Assembly (NCBI GenBank): GCA_963840445.1
Contig: CAWIZC010000024.1
Span: forward strand, 310,001 to 374,000
Direction: 5' to 3'
DNA length: 64,000 nt
Source: AWTP1-13 sp963840445
Lineage (GTDB): Bacteria > Pseudomonadota > Alphaproteobacteria > Rhizobiales > Hyphomicrobiaceae
The position numbers and the translations under genes were made by a program. The notes under the pieces are model-generated. The model did not search any database and was not told the DNA's origin. It was given only the letters and a program-made list of their open reading frames with translations. Below, piece after piece: positions 14,527 through 24,800 of the stretch (positions are counted from its first letter, which is position 1; each line of letters starts with the position of its first letter).

Positions 14527-15621
14527 CTATCTCACTTTGACGCGGACGCGGTGCACCGCGTTGTTGCCGAAACCCGCCGCGTCCCACGGCGCCTCGAGCG
14601 GCTGCACGCAGCCGTTGGCGTCGGTGGCGCGGCAGGCCAGCTCGTGATCGCCGGGCTCCGCCTGCCAAAGCGCGGTCCAGCCGCGCCAGGCGTACTGTCC
14701 TTTCACCGGTTCCAGCTCGGCTTCCTGCCAGACCCCGTCGACGCCGAGTTCGACCCGCGCAATTGGCACGCCAGCGCCCGACCAGGCGCGACCGTAGACG
14801 GCGGTGGGTCCGCGTTCGGCGAGCCGGCTGCGCGTATAGAAGTCGGGAATGCCCGGCGGGATCAGCAGCGACTTGACCCGGATGTGTGTGACCGGGGTTC
14901 CCGGTCCACCCGGCACAGCCCGATAAATGTAGGTTCCCACCTGCTGGAAACCCTGGAAAGGCACAGCCAGCGCCTCGACGCGGGCGAGCCACTTCACGCT
15001 CGCCATGCCGTACCAGCCGGGCACGATCAGGCGCAGGGGATAGCCGTGCTGCGGCAGCAGCGGCGCGCCGTTCATGGCCCACACGACCAGCACGTCCTCG
15101 CCGAGCGCCACGTCGCGTTGCAGGCTGCGTCCGTAGTCGTGCTCGGTGGCGCGATCGAATCCGCGGTCGGCGCCGAGGAAGCTGATCTCGATGGCGTCAT
15201 CGAGCAGGCCCGACCGTCCCAGGAGGTTGCGCAGCGGCGTGCCGGTCCACTCGGCCGTGCCGACCGCCTCGTGCGACCAGGGCATGCTCTGGTAGCGCGG
15301 GCTCATGGCCGCGCGGCCGTTACCGGCGCATTCCAGCGTCACGCGCAGCGTGCGCGCCGGCATCGCCTTGATTTCGCCGAGCGACAAGGCGAGCGGCGCC
15401 TTCACTCGGCCGCCGATGGCGACGCGCCAGTCCGCGTCCGGCACATACGGCACATCGAAATGGTTAAGCAGGTAGTGCAGCCCGGCCGGCGTTACGTCGT
15501 GGCGCAGCGTCTCCAGCAGGATGCCCGAATTGCGGTTGGCGAGCCGCACCTCGGCGGCATCGAACGGCCCATCCGTGTGTGGACGCCGCTCGTGGCTCGC
15601 AAAAGGGTTGGAAGCCGGCAT
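14527..15621 (-). CDS. Molybdopterin-dependent sulfite oxidase-like enzyme
   Basis: 364 residues from ATG 15621 with AGGAGAG upstream. The first part is the oxidoreductase molybdopterin domain: TLECAGNGR holds the molybdenum-binding cysteine, followed by GTAEWTGTPL and the GYPLRLIVPGWYGMASVKW block. The last 110 residues are the Mo-co dimerisation domain (VTHIRVKSL, YGRAWSGAG, ARVELGVDG). It has no heme domain and no signal peptide, so it is a cytoplasmic SorA-like or plant-type enzyme. First gene of the minus-strand run; close spacing to the Fe-S subunit suggests co-transcription. Sulfite is the expected, not proven, substrate. Confidence 0.85.
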   Translation of the reverse strand: MPASNPFASHERRPHTDGPFDAAEVRLANRNSGILLETLRHDVTPAGLHYLLNHFDVPYVPDADWRVAIGGRVKAPLALSLGEIKAMPARTLRVTLECAGNGRAAMSPRYQSMPWSHEAVGTAEWTGTPLRNLLGRSGLLDDAIEISFLGADRGFDRATEHDYGRSLQRDVALGEDVLVVWAMNGAPLLPQHGYPLRLIVPGWYGMASVKWLARVEALAVPFQGFQQVGTYIYRAVPGGPGTPVTHIRVKSLLIPPGIPDFYTRSRLAERGPTAVYGRAWSGAGVPIARVELGVDGVWQEAELEPVKGQYAWRGWTALWQAEPGDHELACRATDANGCVQPLEAPWDAAGFGNNAVHRVRVKVR

Positions 15622-15738
15622 GGGTGCTCTCCTGTCAGCTCCGAGTCTAGCAAACGCCCTGCTTGAGCAATAGCCTCGGGGTGAGACACGCCTGCTCCGG
15701 TCAGCCTGACAGCAATGGCTCACGCCACCGCGCCTGCG

Positions 15739-16656
15739 TCACTCTCGCGAGCCTCGGCCATCTAGGTCCGTGGCGGCCAGCGCAAACACCTCGCCCTCGC
15801 TGTCGGCCGTATCCAGCCATACGAACGGCAGGCGCGGAAACTCGGCTTCGAGGATATCCCGACCCGTGCCGATTTCGACCACCAGCGCACCATCCTCCGT
15901 CAGGTGCCGGCCACACTCCGCCACGACGCGTCGCACAACGTCGAGCCCGTCCTCGCCGCCGGCGTGGGCGATGTTCGGTTCGGCTGCATACTCCGGCGGA
16001 AAGGCCGCCACCACCTCGGCGCTCACGTAGGGCGGATTGGACAGGATGAGATCGTATTTCCGCCCCGCCAGTTCCGCGAACAGATCGGAACGCACCAGCG
16101 TGATCCGTTCGCCAAGGTCATATGTGCCGACATTACGCTCCGCCACGGCCAGCGCATCGGTCGAAACGTCGCTCGCGTCGACGACCGCATTGGGAAGCGC
16201 CAGCGCCGCCAGGATCGCCAGACAGCCGGACCCCGTGCAGAGATCCAGCACACGCTCGACGCCCTCCGGGTTCGCGATCACGGCCGACAGCCCGCTGCCC
16301 AGCAGCTCGCCGATATAGGAGCGGGGCACGATCACGCGCTCATCAACGTAGAATGCGTGGCCCTGCACCCAGGCCTCGTTGGTCAGATAGGAAGCTGGCT
16401 TGCGTGTGGCGATGCGTTTGGCCGTTATGGCACCCAGCGCCTGCCGCTCGGCCAGGGTCAGCCGCGCATCCAGCCAGGGTTCGAGCTGATCGATCGGCAG
16501 ATGCAGCGTGTGCAAGACGAGATAGGCCGCCTCATCCAGCGCCGAGGCCGTGCCATGGCCATAGACGAGGCCCGCCCGCGTGAACTGGCTCACCGCATAG
16601 CGCAGCCAGTCACGAACCGTCAGCAGCGTTTGCTCCAGCTCCTCGGCCTCTGCCAT
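15739..16656 (-). CDS. prmB: 50S ribosomal protein L3 glutamine methyltransferase
   Basis: 305 residues. SAM-dependent N5-glutamine methyltransferase of the HemK/PrmB family. Motifs: VLDLCTGSGCLAI (SAM site) and NPPY (catalytic), the latter in LILSNPPYVSAE. The N-terminal helical part and the IPVPRSxIGELL-like VIVPRSYIGELL separate PrmB from PrmC. It methylates ribosomal protein L3 during ribosome assembly. ATG 16656 follows GGAGGAC. Monocistronic by context. Confidence 0.9.
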   Translation of the reverse strand: MAEAEELEQTLLTVRDWLRYAVSQFTRAGLVYGHGTASALDEAAYLVLHTLHLPIDQLEPWLDARLTLAERQALGAITAKRIATRKPASYLTNEAWVQGHAFYVDERVIVPRSYIGELLGSGLSAVIANPEGVERVLDLCTGSGCLAILAALALPNAVVDASDVSTDALAVAERNVGTYDLGERITLVRSDLFAELAGRKYDLILSNPPYVSAEVVAAFPPEYAAEPNIAHAGGEDGLDVVRRVVAECGRHLTEDGALVVEIGTGRDILEAEFPRLPFVWLDTADSEGEVFALAATDLDGRGSRE

Positions 16657-17042
16657 CCTGCTGTCCTCCAGCCCCCACGTCTACTGAGGGCGCCCCTGCA
16701 CCGCAAGTGCTGCCCGTTCGCAGTCGCGGGCATTGGATGGCAGACCAACTTGGCGCGGCCAGGGTGCGCCGGTCGACCCATAACCAGACATTTTGCTCAG
16801 GCACAGCATTTCCAAAAAGGCTATCCAATTTCACGCATCCGATAGAGCGGCATGCATATCGTCGAAGCAAACCCTCCATCCGCGAAAATTTCCGATCCAT
16901 CTCAATATCTTCGATTATTTCATCAGGCGAAGTTCTTTTTCTCCAAAAACACGAATAGCTCGGTCGAGATTTGCCTTATCTTAATCTTATGCTCCGTAGT
17001 TCTATCGTTCCGGATCGATATGGCCCCAAAGGGAATGCCAAC
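16657..17042. other. 386-bp intergenic region, AT-rich in its second half
   Basis: Between divergent prmB and the H-NS-like gene. From about 16800 the sequence is clearly more AT-rich than the rest of the window (for example near 16905-16990), as expected upstream of an autoregulated H-NS-type gene. No open frame with support. Promoters for both genes presumably lie here; no exact boxes are called. Confidence 0.5.
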
Positions 17043-17357
17043 ATGCCCAAGAGCGTCGAGCGAATGTCCTATAGAGAGCTCCAGCAGCTCAGCGTGCGGG
17101 TAAAGAAAGCGATGGACACCGCACAGGACCGTGAGCGGGCGGCCTTACGGCAAAAAATGGAATCCTTGGTCTCCCATGCCGGCTTCAGGATGGGCGATCT
17201 GTTCGGCGGCCGTGGTGGCAAGGGCCGGCCGGTCGCAGCCAAATATGCCAATCCCGACGATCCGACCGAGACCTGGGCGGGGCGCGGCCGCAAGCCGAAA
17301 TGGCTGGTCGCGAAACTCAAGGCCGGCGACAAAATGGATCGCTTCCTCATCAAATAG
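17043..17357 (+). CDS. H-NS/HvrA family nucleoid-associated protein
   Basis: 104 residues from ATG 17043 with AAAGGGA upstream. The N-terminal coiled-coil (SYRELQQLSVRVKKAMDTAQ) serves oligomerisation. The C-terminus KYANPDDPTETWAGRGRKPKW contains the GRGRKPKW AT-hook-like loop of proteobacterial H-NS proteins, which inserts in the minor groove of AT-rich DNA. Such proteins silence acquired genes. The AT-rich region in front of the gene fits autoregulation. Longer in-frame starts upstream (16971) are rejected because they run into AT-rich non-coding sequence. Confidence 0.9.
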   Translation: MPKSVERMSYRELQQLSVRVKKAMDTAQDRERAALRQKMESLVSHAGFRMGDLFGGRGGKGRPVAAKYANPDDPTETWAGRGRKPKWLVAKLKAGDKMDRFLIK

Positions 17358-17437
17358 GCAATGCGCCTATTTGCGGGAAACGTTGCGGGCGCGGCTGTGA
17401 TTATTCCTTCTTGAAATATTCAAGTTTCCCGCGGTCA

Positions 17438-17521
17438 TCCTCGGGCTCGGCCCGAGGATCCAGTTTTCGTCAAAATGTCGAGCAAAGCCGACGGTTGGAT
17501 GGTCGGGACAAGCCCGACCAT
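17438..17521. repeat. Two hairpin repeats downstream of polA
   Basis: Hairpin 17438-17460 has a 10-bp perfect stem ATCCTCGGGC / GCCCGAGGAT around TCG. Hairpin 17501-17521 is TGGTCGGG ACAAG CCCGACCA, with the same ACAAG loop as 10970-10990. They lie between the convergent H-NS-like gene and polA and may serve as bidirectional transcription ends, although no T-run follows. Confidence 0.65.
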
Positions 17522-17558
17522 GACCGATTGCAGACCGCTTGCATTAGGGTCGAAAAAA

Positions 17559-20500
17559 CTAATGCGCCGCTTCCCAATTGTCGGCTGCCTTGGCGTCGAC
17601 ATGGATCGGCACTTTCAGCTGCACGGCCGGTTCTGCCGCCTTCTCCATCACGTGGGTGATGGCTTTGAGCGCCTTGTCGACCTCGTCCGGCCTGGCCTCG
17701 AACACCAGCTCGTCGTGCACCTGCAGCAGCATGCGGGTGCTCTTGAGCCGCGCCTTGTCCAACGCGTGTGGCATGCGGATCATGGCGCGGCGGATGATAT
17801 CTGCGGCCGAGCCCTGGATCGGCGCATTGATGGACGCCCGCTCCAGGAAGCCGCGCATTGACGGGTTCTTGGTGTTGATCTCGGGGTAGTGGATGCGTCG
17901 GCCGAAAATGGTCTCCACATAGCCCTGCTGGTGCGCGAGCTTGCGCATGCCGTCCATGTAGTCGCGGATGCCGGGAAAGCGCTTGAAGTAGGTGTTGATG
18001 TACTCGGCTGCCTCCTGCTTGGTGATGCCGAGCTGGGCTGCCAGCCCGAACGCCGAGATGCCGTAGATGATGCCGAAGTTGATGGCCTTGGCGCGGCGGC
18101 GCACTTCGCCCGGCATGTCCTTGACCGGAACGCCGAACATCTCGGACGCTGTCATGGCGTGAATGTCCAGCCCCTCGGAGAAGGCGTGCCGTAGCTGCGG
18201 GATGTCGGCGATGTGGGCGAGGATGCGCAATTCGATCTGGCTGTAGTCGGCCGAGATCAGCTTGTGGCCCTTTTCGGCGATGAAGGCCGTGCGGATCTCG
18301 CGGCCCTCCTTGGTGCGGATCGGGATGTTCTGCAGGTTGGGCTCGTTGGATGAGAGCCGGCCCGTGGTGGTGGAGGCGAGCGCGTAAGAGGTATGGATGC
18401 GGCCCGTCTCCGCATTGATGTAGTAGGGCAGGGCGTCGGTGTAGGTCGACGTCAGCTTGGTCATCTGCCGCCATTCGAGCATGACGTTGATCAGCTTGCG
18501 CGCCGACTCGGGCAGGTCTTCGCGACCGGCGAGGTCGTCGAGCAGCCCGGCCCGCGTCTCCCATTGCCCGCTCTTGGTCTTCTTGCCGCCCGGCAGCTTC
18601 AGATTGTCGAACAGGAACTCGCCGAGCTGCTTGGGCGAGCCCAGGTTGAACTTGTGGCCAGCCAGGTCGAAGATCTCGCTCTCCAGCCGCGCACTGCGCT
18701 GGGCGAATGAGGAGGTCAGCCGCGAGAGGATGCTGCGGTCGACCTTGACGCCCGCCCGCTCCATGTCGGCCAGCACGCGCACCATCGGCCGCTCCAGCGT
18801 CTCATAGACGGTCGTGACCCGCTCGGCCGCCAGTCGCGGCTTCAGGCCATGCCAAAGGCGCAGCGTGACGTCGGCGTCTTCGGCCGCGTATTCGGTGGCC
18901 TTGTCGAGCGGTACCTGGGCAAACGTCTTGTCGGACTTCTTGGCGCCGGGCGCATGGTCGAGCACCTGCGTGAAAGGCATGCAGGAATGCCCGAGATGGC
19001 GCTCGGACAGCGTGTCCATGCCGTGCTGGCCCTTGCCCGCGTCCAGCGCGTAGGACAGCAGCATGGTGTCGTCGAGCGGGTCCAGCGTGATGCCATGCCG
19101 GGCCAGCACCAGGCAGTCGTATTTCAGGTTCTGCCCGATCTTGAGCACGGATGGATCCTCGAGCAGCGGACGCAGCACGGCCAGCGCCTCGGCCACCGGC
19201 ACCTGCTTTGGATGCGCATCGCCGAAATCCAAGGCCCCCGAGGCGGCGCGATGGCCGATCGGCACGTAGCAGGCTTGGCCAGGCGCGATCGCCATTGAGA
19301 AGCCGACGAAGTCGGCCTGCATCGGGTCGAGGCTGGTCGTCTCCGTGTCGAAGGCGAAGCGACCGGCGGTGCGCGCTTGCTCGATCCAGGCCTCGAGCCT
19401 GGCGAGGTCGGTGACGGTCTCGTACTTCGACCGGTCGACCTGAAGGCCCTTCAACTTGGCGCTGATAGTGGCGATGGAAGCCTGCGGCGAGGCCTCGCCG
19501 GGGGGCGCGCCTTTGTCCCCGGCCGGCGTGCGAGTCGAGCTTCCATCCGGCACGCTGGCGTGGGTTTCGGCGCGTGCCTTCGGCCCGGTGGGTGGCGGCA
19601 CCTCGGCGCCAAGCGCCTCGGCGATGCGCTTGGTGAGTGTCGCAAACTCCATCTCGCGCAGGAAGCCGAGCAGTGTTTTGGCATCCTGCTCGTGCACGCC
19701 CAGCCGCTCGATCGGCACCTCGACGTCCACGTCAGCCTTGAGCGTGACGAGGTCCAGCGACAGCCGCGCCTGCATGGCGAACTCGGTGAGCTTCTCGCGT
19801 CGCTTCGGCTGCTTGATCTCGCCGGCCCGCTGCAGCAGCGTTTCCAGATCGCCGTACTCGTTGATCAGTTCGGCCGCCGTTTTGACGCCAATCCCAGGCA
19901 CGCCCGGCACGTTGTCGGTCGAGTCGCCGGCCAGCGCCTGCACGTCCACTACCTTGTCGGGCGTGACGCCGAATTTCTCGCGCACCTCATCCGGCCCGAT
20001 CGTCCGGTTCTTCATGGTGTCGAGCATGCCGATGCCGGGCCGGACCAGCTGCATCAGGTCTTTGTCGGACGACACGATGGTCACGTCGCCGCCGGCCGCC
20101 ACCGCCTGCATGGCGTAGGTCGCGATCAGGTCGTCCGCCTCGAAGCCCAACTGCTCGATGCAGGGCACATTGAAGGCTTTCACTGCATCGCGGATCAGCG
20201 GGAACTGCGGCACCAATTCTTCCGGCGCTGGCGGCCGATGCGCCTTGTAGTCCTTGTAGATCTCGTTACGGAAGGTTTTCTCGCTGGCATCGAAAATGAC
20301 GGCCAGGTGCGTCGGGCCGCTCGATTTGCGCAAGTCCTGCAGCAGTTTCCACAGCATGGCGCAGAAGCCGTGCACCGCCCCCACCGGCAGCCCGTCCGAA
20401 GGTCGCGTCAGGGGCGGCAGGGCATGGAACGCGCGGAAGATGTAGCCGGAGCCGTCGATCAGGTAGACGTGGCTACCCTTGATGACCGGGACCGGCTCGC

Positions 20501-20567
20501 CGTCCGGCACGCTGCAGGACGCAGCCGGCCGGCCGGATTTGCTTTGCTTCGCTGAGGATATGGCCAT
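17559..20567 (-). CDS. polA: DNA polymerase I
   Basis: 1002 residues, longer than E. coli Pol I (928) because of an insert of about 60 residues between the nuclease domains. Three domains: 5' nuclease/flap domain (about 1-310, including DGSGYIFRAFHALP); 3'-5' proofreading exonuclease with the intact motif FDTETTSLD near 405; polymerase domain with DYSQIELR near 775 (motif A), the O-helix KAINFGIIYG (motif B) and VHDELVFE near 950 (motif C). It removes RNA primers and fills gaps in replication and repair. Both nuclease activities are predicted active. Confidence 0.97.
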   Translation of the reverse strand: MAISSAKQSKSGRPAASCSVPDGEPVPVIKGSHVYLIDGSGYIFRAFHALPPLTRPSDGLPVGAVHGFCAMLWKLLQDLRKSSGPTHLAVIFDASEKTFRNEIYKDYKAHRPPAPEELVPQFPLIRDAVKAFNVPCIEQLGFEADDLIATYAMQAVAAGGDVTIVSSDKDLMQLVRPGIGMLDTMKNRTIGPDEVREKFGVTPDKVVDVQALAGDSTDNVPGVPGIGVKTAAELINEYGDLETLLQRAGEIKQPKRREKLTEFAMQARLSLDLVTLKADVDVEVPIERLGVHEQDAKTLLGFLREMEFATLTKRIAEALGAEVPPPTGPKARAETHASVPDGSSTRTPAGDKGAPPGEASPQASIATISAKLKGLQVDRSKYETVTDLARLEAWIEQARTAGRFAFDTETTSLDPMQADFVGFSMAIAPGQACYVPIGHRAASGALDFGDAHPKQVPVAEALAVLRPLLEDPSVLKIGQNLKYDCLVLARHGITLDPLDDTMLLSYALDAGKGQHGMDTLSERHLGHSCMPFTQVLDHAPGAKKSDKTFAQVPLDKATEYAAEDADVTLRLWHGLKPRLAAERVTTVYETLERPMVRVLADMERAGVKVDRSILSRLTSSFAQRSARLESEIFDLAGHKFNLGSPKQLGEFLFDNLKLPGGKKTKSGQWETRAGLLDDLAGREDLPESARKLINVMLEWRQMTKLTSTYTDALPYYINAETGRIHTSYALASTTTGRLSSNEPNLQNIPIRTKEGREIRTAFIAEKGHKLISADYSQIELRILAHIADIPQLRHAFSEGLDIHAMTASEMFGVPVKDMPGEVRRRAKAINFGIIYGISAFGLAAQLGITKQEAAEYINTYFKRFPGIRDYMDGMRKLAHQQGYVETIFGRRIHYPEINTKNPSMRGFLERASINAPIQGSAADIIRRAMIRMPHALDKARLKSTRMLLQVHDELVFEARPDEVDKALKAITHVMEKAAEPAVQLKVPIHVDAKAADNWEAAH

Positions 20568-20628
20568 GGCCGCGCACTATAGGCGGGCCGCCCAGAAAGT
20601 CAGCCCGGTTATGCACGGGGTCCGGACC

Positions 20629-21114
20629 CTAGGCCCGGTCTGGCCGCTTGGCGGTGGGAAAGCTGTCGACAGACGCGAAATACGGCTTGATATCCAACAG
20701 CGGCGTGCCGTCGATGCAATCGACATTGCGCACCTTGAGCGTCGTGCCCACGATCTCCAGCAGCTCCACCGCCGCCAGCGCGATGGGATTGGGCCGCACG
20801 GGAGAGCGCAGCGCGAACGCACCGCGCGGAACCCTCAGGTGCGCCGGCAGCTGCTGGATCAGGTCGCGGCGCGCTTGGTCCATCCAGTAGAGCAGATGGA
20901 TGTGGCTGTAGAGCTCGAGGTCTTTGAGGCCCGCCGCGTAGGGCGCATCGAGCTCGACATGGCCGATGGCGTCCGACTGGGCCGTATTCTTCGGGCATTC
21001 GCTCCGCGATTTGAACGGCGTGCGAATGCGGCCGATGAAATAAACGCCGGCGTCGAAGCTGCCTGGCAGCGGCAGGGTGACCTCGCCAGGCCGCAGGTGG
21101 GATTGCTCGATCAT
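20629..21114 (-). CDS. trmO: tRNA (N6-threonylcarbamoyladenosine37-N6)-methyltransferase, TrmO/TsaA-like
   Basis: 161 residues from ATG 21114. The UPF0066 beta-barrel motifs are visible: GRIRTPF, CPKNTAQ, RVPRGAFALRSPVRPNPIAL and CIDGTPLLDIKPYF. Known members use SAM to methylate N6-threonylcarbamoyladenosine at position 37 of tRNA-Thr. The DIKPY segment forms part of the SAM site. It lies 61 bases upstream of polA on the same strand, with no functional link implied. Confidence 0.88.
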   Translation of the reverse strand: MIEQSHLRPGEVTLPLPGSFDAGVYFIGRIRTPFKSRSECPKNTAQSDAIGHVELDAPYAAGLKDLELYSHIHLLYWMDQARRDLIQQLPAHLRVPRGAFALRSPVRPNPIALAAVELLEIVGTTLKVRNVDCIDGTPLLDIKPYFASVDSFPTAKRPDRA

Positions 21115-21530
21115 GGGCCTTGCTCGTCGAGTGGATCTTGCGGCCATGCTACATGATTTCGGTACCGTTCTCCCGCGCCGTCGGCATCGGTGCCTTATGT
21201 CCCCGCCTGAAGCTGAGACAGATGGCAGTTCCGTACAAGGCCAGCTGGTTCATCGCAAACCCGTGGCGTTGGTTGCAGCAAAGCGGGCAATCAGTAGCTG
21301 CAAGTCTCGAGGTCGGTCGAGGCGCATAAAGTGGTTGCCGTCGCGCACGGTCTCTATCACGACGGCCGGAATGAGGCGACGCTCCCGCTCCCCAGGCGGC
21401 TGCGCAGAACGCGCCTACAACGCGACGCCGAGCGCTTCTCGTCGCTTTCCTGGTATCCAAGTGTCCGTTGCTGTCCCGTTGTGTCCGTGATAGCACTCGC
21501 GCAGCGCAAGAGACCGCCGAATTTTCGCCG
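21115..21530. other. 416-bp intergenic region with a start-less minus-strand reading frame
   Basis: No complete gene. A minus-strand frame ending at about 21253 (reading VIETVRDGNHFMRLDRP and on to a TGA) looks like the C-terminus of an alpha/beta hydrolase but has no start codon and is preceded by TAG, so it may be a remnant. The longer minus-strand frame across the tRNA is the well-known tRNA translation artefact. Confidence 0.35.
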
Positions 21531-21607
21531 GCACCCGTAGCTCAGCTGGATAGAGTGCTGCCCTCCGAAGGCAGAGGTCACAGGTTCGAATCCTGTCGGG
21601 TGCGCCA
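21531..21607 (+). tRNA. tRNA-Arg (anticodon CCG)
   Basis: Full cloverleaf of 77 bases including encoded CCA. Acceptor stem GCACCCG (21531-21537) pairs with CGGGTGC (21597-21603); discriminator G; CCA at 21605-21607. Anticodon stem CTGCC/GGCAG encloses CTCCGAA, giving anticodon CCG. T-arm has GGTTCGAATCC. It reads the arginine codon CGG. Confidence 0.95.
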
Positions 21608-21833
21608 TTTTTGAACAAAACGATGCGAAAGCATTTGGATTGCACCCCGCGCACATCCGGCGGCCATGCTCTGACACCTGCAAATGCCTGCGCCTATGCG
21701 AAAGACCCCTGGCCTGACACGGGGAGGCGGTCGTGCTGTCGGGGGTGGCCTGCGTCCACGGTGCGCAAAGGCATCTCGGGCTGCAATGTCCTGTGATAAT
21801 ATGTGCGCCTGTTCGGCAAGGCGGTAGTCCGGT

Positions 21834-24800
21834 ATGCGGTGCCTGAACTGCGGGTCGCACGATCACCTACCCTACGCCCGGTTTTGCGGTTTCTGCGGAA
21901 ACTCGCTGACTGCTCCCGCCTGCCCCAAGTGTGGAATGCTGCTGGGTGCGGGACACAAGTTCTGCGCAGGTTGCGGCAACGCCGTCGCCGCTGGCGTTTC
22001 CGAGCACAGCGAGCCCGCTCCGGCGCCGACCAGCTACATTCCGCAGCATCTTGTTGAGCAGATCCTCACCGAGCGTCCGACCATCGAAGGTGAGCGCAAG
22101 CAAGTGACCATCCTGTTTGCCGATATTGTCAATTCGACGCGGTTCACCTACGGCAAAGATCCTGAAGTCGCCAATCTGGTGCTCGGACGCGCAGTCGAGG
22201 TCATGCGCCGTGCCGTCTTTGGCTTTGACGGCTACGTCAAGCCGCTTGGCGACGGCATCGAGGCGTTGTTCGGTGTGCCTCTCTCGCAAGAGGACCACGC
22301 TGTGCGTGGCTGCCTTGCCGCGTTGGACCTTGTTGCGAGAATCGAAGGCCTCAACGGCCCGCCGGGTCAGGGCGACGATCCAATGCAGGTCCGCGTTGGA
22401 TTGAATTCTGGGGAAGTTGTCGTCAAGCGGATTTCGGATGATCTGCTGCTTGAGCTCGACGCGGTCGGTGCCACCGTTGCGCTCGCCTCGCGCATGGAAC
22501 GGCTTGCGGCTCCCAATACGGTGCTGGTGACGGCTGCCACCTTCGGCCTGGTGCAGCGGGTGATCAGGGCCAGCAGCCGCGGCAAGGTCGAGATCCGCGG
22601 CATCGGTGAATCGGTTGAGGTTTTCCAACTGGAAGGCGCTCGGCAGACGCCGGTGCGCTTCAGCCAGCCGGCCGATGGCAGCGTAACCAGCTTCGTCGGC
22701 CGTGGGCTCGAATGCGACGTCCTTTCCTACGCCTGGCAAGAGGCGAGCCGCGGGCAAGGGCAGATTGTGGCCTTCGTCGGAGAACCCGGGGTCGGCAAGT
22801 CACGCCTGCTCGCGGAGTTCACACGCTCGCATCATCTGCAAGGCGCCTTGGTTCTCGAAGCGCGCTCGGTCTCGTACGGCAAGGCCACGCCCTACCTGCC
22901 GATTATCAATTTGCTGCGCGCCTACTTTGACATCCACGCCAGCGATGCCGCGCGGCACGCCACGCAGAAAATCGACGGCAAGCTGCAAGGGCTCGGCGGC
23001 GTGTCGGCGGCGCACAGGGCTGCCATCTTCGATCTGCTGGGTCTGCGAGGCGACGACCCCGGTTGGCGCAACTATGACCCCAGCGAGCGCCGGCGCAAGT
23101 TGCAGGAAGCAATCGTCGACATCCTGCTGCGCGAGGCGCGCAGCCAGCGACTGTGCCTGATTTTCGAGGATCTTCATTGGGTCGACAGCGAGACCGAGGT
23201 CCTGCTCGACAGGCTGGTCGAGTTCATTCCCACGCGCAGCATTCTCCTGCTCGTAAACTATCGGCCGGAATACAAGACCGATTGGGGACGCAAGACCTAT
23301 TTCAGGCAGCTGCCAATCGCGCCCTTGCCCGCTGCGAGCGCGCACCAGTTGCTCGACGATTTGCTCGGAGTTGATGCCGAGCTGGCACCCTTGAAGACCC
23401 TGCTCATCGAGCAGACTGCAGGCAATCCCCTGTTCTTGGAAGAATGCATCCATATGCTCCGGGCGCAGGACATCCTGCACGGCACACGTGGTGCGGCCCG
23501 CCTCACCCGCCCCCTCGACCAGATCGATTTCATGCCGGCCTCGGTGCAGGCAACCCTGAAAGCGCGCATCGATCGACTGGACGCGCAGCAAAAGCACGTC
23601 CTCGACTTTGCTTCCGTGTTCGGCAAGGACTTTTCCTTCGCCAACCTCCAGGCCGCCATCGACATTGACGCCGCCGCGTTGGAAGCCCGTCTCGATGAGC
23701 TGCAGGCGCTGGAGTTTATCCATCAGATACGGCGCCTGCCTGAGCAGGAATTCACCTTCAAGCACGCCCTCACCTATCAGGTGGCCTATCGCAGCCTGCT
23801 CAGTGACCGACGGCGCACGATGCATGCCACCATCCTGCGCAGCATGGAGCAACGGCACCTCGACCGCACCAGCGACCACGCCGAAGAGCTGGCGCGCCAC
23901 GCTTTGCATGCCGCGGACTGGGACAAGACGCTGCGCTACACATTTGAGGCTGGCAAGAAAGCCTTCGATCGATCGGCGCACAGAGAGACCGTGCAGCATC
24001 TGGACGAAGCTCTTAGAGCGCTCCGCAAGCTTGGTGACGGTGCCGAGAACCGACAGCTTGGCGTCGACGTGCGCTTCCTGCTTCGCTACGCGCTTCTCAA
24101 CCTCGGAGAGGTTGAGCGCGTCGGACAGCTGCTGACCGAGACGAGACCCCTGATCCAGGCGCTCGACTTGCCCCAACGTACAGCCCAGTTCGAGGCATTC
24201 CAAAGCAACTACTACTGTCTCAGCAACGATCAAACGAAGGCGGTCGAGCACGGGCTGCATGCACTACGCATCGCCGAAACCGAGCAAGACCGCGCGCTCA
24301 GGATAGAAATGGCGTTCCGCTTGGCTCAGCCCTATTACCAGCTGGCTAGGTATTCCGACGCGATCGAGATTCTCGAAGCCGCGGTCGCATTGATCGGGCC
24401 CGAGGAGGCGTCCTGCCGGTTCGGCATGTCCGCTCTGCCTGCCGTTGTCTGCCGCACCTGGCTCACGCTTTGCCATGCCGAACTCGGCGCTTTCTCTCGC
24501 GCCAGGGACCATGCATCTGCCGCTGTTTCCTTGGTGAACGAGACGGACCACCCGCTGAGCGCAGTGTTCGCCTACTGGGGCCAGGGGCACCTCTATTTGT
24601 ACCAGCGCGACTACGCGCAAGCCGTGAGCACGTTACAAAGGGGATTTGAAGTCAGCAGGCGCTGGTCCCTGCGGTCGTGGCTGTCGAGACTTGCTTCGGC
24701 ACTCGGTCTGGCGCGTGCCTTGAGCGGTGAAGCCGATGCGGGCGTGGCGTTGATCGAACAAGCACTCGCGGAAGCTGAGGCGACGCACTTTGCCGTTGAT

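Noticed and set aside
21415..21654. Minus-strand frame reading NGAPDRIRTCDLCLRRAALYPAELR across the tRNA-Arg gene
   Set aside because: This is the familiar translation of the antisense strand of a tRNA gene; it appears in many genomes as a false protein. The tRNA explains the sequence.
22800..24260. Minus-strand 486-codon frame inside the cyclase/ATPase gene
   Set aside because: Antisense to intact Walker A and B motifs; no ribosome-binding site or domain.
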